Assembly (NCBI GenBank): GCA_018830685.1
Contig: JAHJRR010000115.1
Coordinates: 1 to 7,837 of the forward strand
Origin: Nanobdellota archaeon
GTDB taxonomy: Archaea > Nanobdellota > Nanobdellia > Pacearchaeales > GW2011-AR1
Direction of reading: 5' to 3'
DNA length: 7,837 bases
The position numbers and the translations under genes were made by a program. The notes under the pieces are model-generated. The model had not been told where the DNA came from. It searched no databases and saw only the letters and a program-made list of their open reading frames with translations. Below, in pieces: positions 5,286-7,837 of this stretch (position 1 is its first letter; each line of letters opens with the position of its first letter).

Positions 5286-5305
5286 AGTTTTAAGATAATT
5301 TATCT

Positions 5306-5314
5306 GTTTATAAG
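5306..5314 (-). promoter_or_regulatory. TATA-like box for the 105-residue hypothetical gene
   Basis: On the minus strand CTTATAAAC is centred about 25 bases before the ATG at 5285, fitting a leaderless transcript. Together with the box for lemA it forms a compact divergent promoter. Confidence 0.5.
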
Positions 5315-5337
5315 GATTTATCTACTTGAAGCAATAA

Positions 5338-5346
5338 TTTTAAATA
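5338..5346 (+). promoter_or_regulatory. TATA box for the lemA-family gene
   Basis: TTTTAAATA is centred about 20 bases before the ATG at 5362 and 26 bases before the in-frame ATG at 5368. If the transcript is leaderless, the spacing favours the second ATG, making the protein two residues shorter. Confidence 0.5.
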
Positions 5347-5361
5347 CGCTCCATTCCGATT

Positions 5362-5913
5362 ATGTTTATGATATTCTGGTTAATTGGTCTTGGAGTTTTG
5401 GTTTTGCTAGCATTTATTATTTATTACAACAGATTTGTTACACTTAGTAATAGGATAGATAATTCATTGAGTCAGATTGATGTTCAGTTGAGGAAGAGGG
5501 CTGACCTTGTGCCTAACTTGATTAATTCTGTTAAGGGTTATGTTAAACACGAGAGGGGCGTTATGTCAGAGGTTACAAAAGCGAGAAAGGAATTTATGAC
5601 CGCAAAGAATTTCGAGGGGAAGGTTAAAGCTGGTGCACAACTTCAGAGTGCTCTTGGTTCTTTTTTTGCGATTGCAGAGAATTATCCTCAGCTAAAAGCT
5701 AATGAGAATTTCCTTCACTTACAACAGGAGCTTGCAGCGATAGAGGATAAGGTTGCGTATGCGAGACAGCATTACAACGATTCCATTTTAAGTTATAACA
5801 ATTTATGTAAGAAGTTCCCTGGAGTGATGTTTGCTTCAATTTACGGAAAATCTGTGAAGAAATATTTGGAGATTCCACAAGAGGCACGGGCAGTGCCTAA
5901 GGTTGAATTCTAG
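5362..5913 (+). CDS. lemA: LemA family protein
   Basis: A 183-residue membrane-anchored protein. One N-terminal membrane helix (about 3-21) is followed by the LemA signature YNRFVTLSNRIDNSLSQIDV and QLRKRADLVPNLINSVKGYV with HE (22-64), then a long helical body containing AENYPQLKANENFLHLQQEL (105-124) and EDKVAYARQHYNDSILSYNN (128-147). LemA proteins have one N-terminal anchor and a large helical domain, and their biochemical role is unsettled; they are often encoded beside HtpX-type proteases, as here, which suggests a shared membrane quality-control function. The start could be 5362 or the in-frame ATG at 5368. Length is typical. The htpX start lies 132 bases downstream, beyond repeat copy D, and htpX has its own TATA-like box, so the pair is linked by position rather than clearly by one transcript. 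Confidence 0.93.
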   Translation: MFMIFWLIGLGVLVLLAFIIYYNRFVTLSNRIDNSLSQIDVQLRKRADLVPNLINSVKGYVKHERGVMSEVTKARKEFMTAKNFEGKVKAGAQLQSALGSFFAIAENYPQLKANENFLHLQQELAAIEDKVAYARQHYNDSILSYNNLCKKFPGVMFASIYGKSVKKYLEIPQEARAVPKVEF

Positions 5914-5940
5914 AAGATTGAATAGTCAATAGGATTTGGG

Positions 5941-5979
5941 GCTCTCTACGCTCGCAATTAACAGGGAAAATCATACAAG
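5941..5979 (+). repeat. Palindrome-plus-tail repeat, copy D
   Basis: The core GCTCTCTACGCTCGC is followed by AATTAACAGGGAAAATCATA and CAAG. It sits 27 bases after the lemA stop codon, in gene orientation, between lemA and htpX. The end CATACAAG is shared with copy E. Confidence 0.7.
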
Positions 5980-6013
5980 ACCATTGTCATCAAAGTCTGT
6001 GCGAGACACCAAA

Positions 6014-6026
6014 CACTTTTTAACTT
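6014..6026 (+). promoter_or_regulatory. TATA-like box for htpX
   Basis: CACTTTTTAACTT is centred about 26 bases before the ATG at 6046. It lies after repeat copy D, so htpX can be transcribed independently of lemA. Confidence 0.4.
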
Positions 6027-6045
6027 TCAACTTCTTATAAGAATC

Positions 6046-6951
6046 ATGCCACAACACATTTCATTTGATGACCAGATTCAGAGAAATAAAATAAAATCAT
6101 TTTTACTTATAGTGATTATCTTTGCGTTTTTTATTGTTCTAGGGTATATTGTTTCTATGGTTCTGGATCCTTCGTACTTTTTTATCATTATGATTTTCGC
6201 TACGATTTTCTCTTTGGTTTATGTTGTCGCAGGATATTACAAATCGGATAAGATTGCACTTGCTTCGGTTAAGGCCAAGCCGGCTTCGAGAACAGAACAC
6301 AGGATGCTTTATCATGCGGCGGAGGGAATGGCGATTTCTTCTGGTTTGCCTATGCCCAAACTTTATGTGATGGAGTCTGAAGAAATTAATGCTTTTGCCT
6401 CGGGGAGAGACCCTAAACATTCTGTGATTTGTTTTACGACTGGAGCACTGAAGAAACTTGATAAGCAGGAACTTGAGGGTGTGATGGCTCATGAGATGTC
6501 GCATATTGCAAATTATGATATAAGGTTCATGACCTTGACTGCTGTATTGATTGGGATGGTTTCAATTATTGCGCAGATTTTTTTAAGGAGTCTGTGGTTT
6601 TCTGGAGGAAGAAACAGAGAAGGAAAAGAGCAGGCGATTTTGATGGTCGTTGGAATTGTTTTTGCAATTCTTGCTCCGATTGCTACGCAGTTGGTTTCGT
6701 TTGCCATCTCTAGGAAGAGGGAGTATGCTGCCGACGCTTCGGGAGTTAAGTTTACGCGGTATCCTCAGGGGCTTGCAAATGCATTGAAAAAAATAAAAAA
6801 TGAGAGCGTTTCCTCTTTAGATAAAGAGCATAGAGTTTCAAAGGCGATGGCTCCCTTGTTTATTTCAGACCCATTTAAGAGAAAAGTTCAGGGGCTTTTT
6901 TCTACTCACCCAGATGTTAATGATAGAATAAGAAAATTGGAGGCTATGTAG
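6046..6951 (+). CDS. htpX: HtpX-type M48 membrane zinc metalloprotease
   Basis: A 301-residue integral-membrane protease that degrades misfolded membrane proteins on the cytosolic side. Two N-terminal membrane helices (about 18-39 and 44-64) are followed by the catalytic domain. It has the substrate-groove region LPMPKLYVMESEEINAFASG (101-120), the zinc motif HEMSH with His149, Glu150 and His153, a second hydrophobic pair (about 161-183 and 196-222), and the third zinc ligand Glu226 in SRKREYAADASGV. The C-terminal STHPDVNDRI (286-295) is the M48 ending. All catalytic residues are present and the length is normal for HtpX. The ATG at 6046 agrees with a TATA-like element upstream. It is paired with lemA, as in many genomes. 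Repeat copy E follows 21 bases after the stop. Confidence 0.95.
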   Translation: MPQHISFDDQIQRNKIKSFLLIVIIFAFFIVLGYIVSMVLDPSYFFIIMIFATIFSLVYVVAGYYKSDKIALASVKAKPASRTEHRMLYHAAEGMAISSGLPMPKLYVMESEEINAFASGRDPKHSVICFTTGALKKLDKQELEGVMAHEMSHIANYDIRFMTLTAVLIGMVSIIAQIFLRSLWFSGGRNREGKEQAILMVVGIVFAILAPIATQLVSFAISRKREYAADASGVKFTRYPQGLANALKKIKNESVSSLDKEHRVSKAMAPLFISDPFKRKVQGLFSTHPDVNDRIRKLEAM

Positions 6952-6972
6952 TTATTCCAGAGAATCGGCTCG

Positions 6973-7013
6973 GCTCGGCTTCGCCTCGCAATTAATAAGT
7001 AAAATCATACAAG
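6973..7013 (+). repeat. Palindrome-plus-tail repeat, copy E
   Basis: The core GCTCGGCTTCGCCTCGC is the same as in copy A and is followed by AATTAATAAGTAAAATCATA and CAAG. An extra GCTCG at 6968-6972 precedes the core. It lies 21 bases after the htpX stop, in gene orientation. Confidence 0.75.
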
Positions 7014-7038
7014 TTCAGGTTCATCTTATATTTTGTTG

Positions 7039-7054
7039 GCGAGCGACAGCGAGC
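7039..7054 (-). repeat. GC-palindrome core, reverse orientation
   Basis: GCGAGCGACAGCGAGC is the reverse complement of GCTCGCTGTCGCTCGC, a core-type palindrome without a recognisable tail. It faces copy E at about 50 bases, so the two could form one larger stem. It lies just before the promoter of the DUF1858-type gene. Confidence 0.5.
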
Positions 7055-7057
7055 AAA

Positions 7058-7070
7058 ATTTAATTAAATC
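7058..7070 (+). promoter_or_regulatory. TATA-like box for the CxxC protein gene
   Basis: ATTTAATTAAATC is centred about 26-28 bases before the ATG at 7091, consistent with a leaderless transcript. Confidence 0.4.
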
Positions 7071-7090
7071 CACGATTATGAAAGAGAATC

Positions 7091-7294
7091 ATGATAAAGA
7101 AAGAAACGCTGATAAAAGAATTGATTGACAAGCATCCAGAGACAATTGAAGTTCTAAGAGGATACGGTCTAAACTGTGTTGGTTGTCCTTCTGCTGCACA
7201 TGAGACTTTGGAAAATGGATTGAAAGTTCATGGGATGGATCATGAGATAGAACTAATTCTTAGGGAGTTGAATGAAGTTATTGAGAAGAATTAA
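7091..7294 (+). CDS. DUF1858-type small CxxC protein
   Basis: A 67-residue protein of the DUF1858 type, also known as the hybrid-cluster-protein-associated redox disulfide domain. It opens with IKKETLIKELIDKHPETIEVLRGYGLNCVGC, the typical layout of a helix, a turn and then CxxC (Cys29 and Cys32), followed by AAHETLENGLKVHGMD and a closing acidic helix. Members are stand-alone small proteins or N-terminal modules of larger proteins and are thought to bind metal or exchange disulfides; the exact role is not established. An earlier ATG at 7078 is out of frame. The TAA stop overlaps that of the convergent EF-like gene by four bases. No hybrid cluster protein is present in the window. Confidence 0.88.
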   Translation: MIKKETLIKELIDKHPETIEVLRGYGLNCVGCPSAAHETLENGLKVHGMDHEIELILRELNEVIEKN

Positions 7295-7301
7295 ACTTCT
7301 C
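7283..7301. terminator. Inverted repeat at the convergent gene ends
   Basis: GAGAAG (7283-7288) and CTTCTC (7296-7301) can pair over a seven-base loop that contains both stop codons. It is short and could be chance, but its place between two convergent genes suits a shared end signal. Confidence 0.25.
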
Positions 7302-7545
7302 CCTTGAGAACTGCATCGTTTGGTCTAACTTTTTCAGGAACTTTTATTCCGACGTGGTCGCCTTTCTTCGCTGATTTGACTTCTTTCCTTTCTATTTGCA
7401 TACTTTCTATTGGAACTTCAAAATCTGTTGTGTGTCCTTTAATCTTGACCGTATCACCGACTTTTAGATTTCCAGAAAGTTTTATTGCTGCGACGCCGAC
7501 GTGTTCGAAGTAGCTCGAAACTCTTCCAATCTCTTTTTCTACCAT
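7291..7545 (-). CDS. Stand-alone EF-Tu/EF1A domain 2-like translation-factor protein
   Basis: An 84-residue beta-barrel protein resembling domain 2 of translation GTPases without any GTPase domain. The core pattern is GRVSSYFEHVGVAAIKLSG, then LKVGDTVKIKGHTTDFEVPI with ESMQIERKEV, then AKKGDHVGIKVPEKVRPNDAV. It corresponds to the strand arrangement and the VGDxVxIxG turn of EF-Tu domain 2. Short proteins of this type are known in archaea and bacteria as translation elongation factor-like proteins; I do not know of an established function. They might bind tRNA acceptor ends or ribosomal sites as the parent domain does, which is inference. Length is normal for the group. It is convergent with the CxxC gene, with overlapping stops, and has a clear TATA box on the minus strand upstream of 7545. 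Confidence 0.85.
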   Translation of the reverse strand: MVEKEIGRVSSYFEHVGVAAIKLSGNLKVGDTVKIKGHTTDFEVPIESMQIERKEVKSAKKGDHVGIKVPEKVRPNDAVLKGEV

Positions 7546-7563
7546 GTTTTATTAAGGAGTCAG

Positions 7564-7578
7564 TTATATTTAAATTTA
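7564..7578 (-). promoter_or_regulatory. TATA box for the EF domain 2-like gene
   Basis: On the minus strand the run TAAATTTAAATATAA is centred about 25 bases before the ATG at 7545. It is one of the strongest TATA elements in the window. Confidence 0.55.
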
Positions 7579-7643
7579 ATGATTTTCTATAGATTATTTA
7601 AGAAACTAAGACTCTATCTGGAGGATTAATTAAAAAGTTACTT

Positions 7644-7659
7644 GCTCTCTATCGCTCGC
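7644..7659 (+). repeat. GC-palindrome core, diverged copy
   Basis: GCTCTCTATCGCTCGC matches the repeat core, but the sequence after it (AGATTGATACTAATTATCAC) only weakly recalls the tail. The 265-base gap 7546-7810 holds this copy, the EF-like gene promoter and the tRNA promoter; I see no gene in it. Confidence 0.45.
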
Positions 7660-7776
7660 AGATTGATACTAATTATCACACAAACGCTGATTTAGGATTA
7701 TCTTGATTTTGGCTTGATAGTGATAACTTATTAAGAAGACATAATTCTAAAAGTACCGATTTTTGTTCGTGGGAAA

Positions 7777-7786
7777 CGTTTTAATA
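7777..7786 (+). promoter_or_regulatory. TATA box for the terminal tRNA
   Basis: CGTTTTAATA is centred about 29 bases before the first base of the partial tRNA at 7811. The purine-rich GGGAAA just upstream fits a BRE. Confidence 0.5.
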
Positions 7787-7810
7787 CTAATTTTATGATT
7801 AATAGTTGAA

Positions 7811-7837
7811 GCCCTATAGTACAGCGGTCAAGTATAC
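7811..7837 (+). tRNA. tRNA, 5' end only, cut by the window edge
   Basis: The 27 bases read as a tRNA start: acceptor strand GCCCTAT, AG at positions 8-9, a D stem TAC/GTA around the loop AGCGGTCAA with the invariant GG, and then the junction to the anticodon stem. A well-placed TATA box precedes it. The anticodon is outside the window, so the amino acid cannot be read. Confidence 0.75.

Noticed and set aside
6139..6504. Minus-strand 121-residue frame inside htpX
   Set aside because: It is antisense to conserved HtpX coding sequence, rich in His, Arg and Asn as shadow frames are, with no promoter or domain.
7304..7513. Plus-strand 69-residue frame over the EF-like gene
   Set aside because: It is antisense to the conserved domain 2-like coding sequence and has no recognisable features.
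1677..7659. CRISPR array
   Set aside because: The repeats are widely scattered between genes and lack regular spacers, and no cas gene is present.

Overview
The window looks like a stretch of an AT-rich archaeal chromosome. The evidence is a group II chaperonin (thermosome) C-terminus, a short stand-alone protein resembling EF-Tu/EF1A domain 2 of an archaeal type, a class II tRNA-Ser without an encoded CCA, and TATA-like boxes 20-30 bases before most start codons with hardly any Shine-Dalgarno sequences, which implies mostly leaderless transcripts. The mix of short genes, LemA/HtpX, VIT, SOD and PCD would fit a small-genome (DPANN-like) archaeon, but that placement is inference and no marker here fixes the lineage.

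Layout. 1-499: 3' part of a thermosome subunit gene. 524-1378: a PIN-like nuclease-fold protein with a large helical insertion. 1379-2018: a 640-base stretch without a convincing protein gene. It holds a 13-codon ORF with a strong Shine-Dalgarno, an 18-bp duplicate of a tRNA 3' end, tRNA-Ser(CGA) on the minus strand, and several copies of a GC-rich palindromic repeat. 2019-4313: three plus-strand genes for a VIT/CCC1-type metal transporter, a Na+/phosphate-cotransporter-type membrane protein, and an Fe/Mn superoxide dismutase. 4583-4882: a pterin-4a-carbinolamine dehydratase-like protein. 4968-5285 (minus): an unrecognised 105-residue protein. 5362-6951: a LemA-family protein followed by an HtpX-type M48 membrane protease. 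7091-7294: a DUF1858-type CxxC protein, convergent and overlapping at the stop codons with the EF domain-2-like gene (7291-7545, minus). 7811-7837: the 5' end of a tRNA cut by the window edge.

How the genes relate. VIT transporter, SOD and the small CxxC protein suggest metal and redox homeostasis. LemA and HtpX are a commonly paired membrane-protein/quality-control set, and the thermosome is the cytosolic folding counterpart. Most genes have their own TATA-like box, so this looks like a set of separately transcribed genes rather than one operon.

The most unusual features are two. First, a dispersed ~40-bp repeat combines a GC palindrome with a conserved AT-rich tail. It lies 20-60 bases downstream of four consecutive plus-strand genes in the same orientation, with degenerate copies elsewhere. 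Second, the tRNA-Ser 3' end is duplicated 76 bp away with an inverted copy between, which could be an integration scar or a structured trailer. I did not find a clearly new defence or metabolic system; these are the leads I can support.
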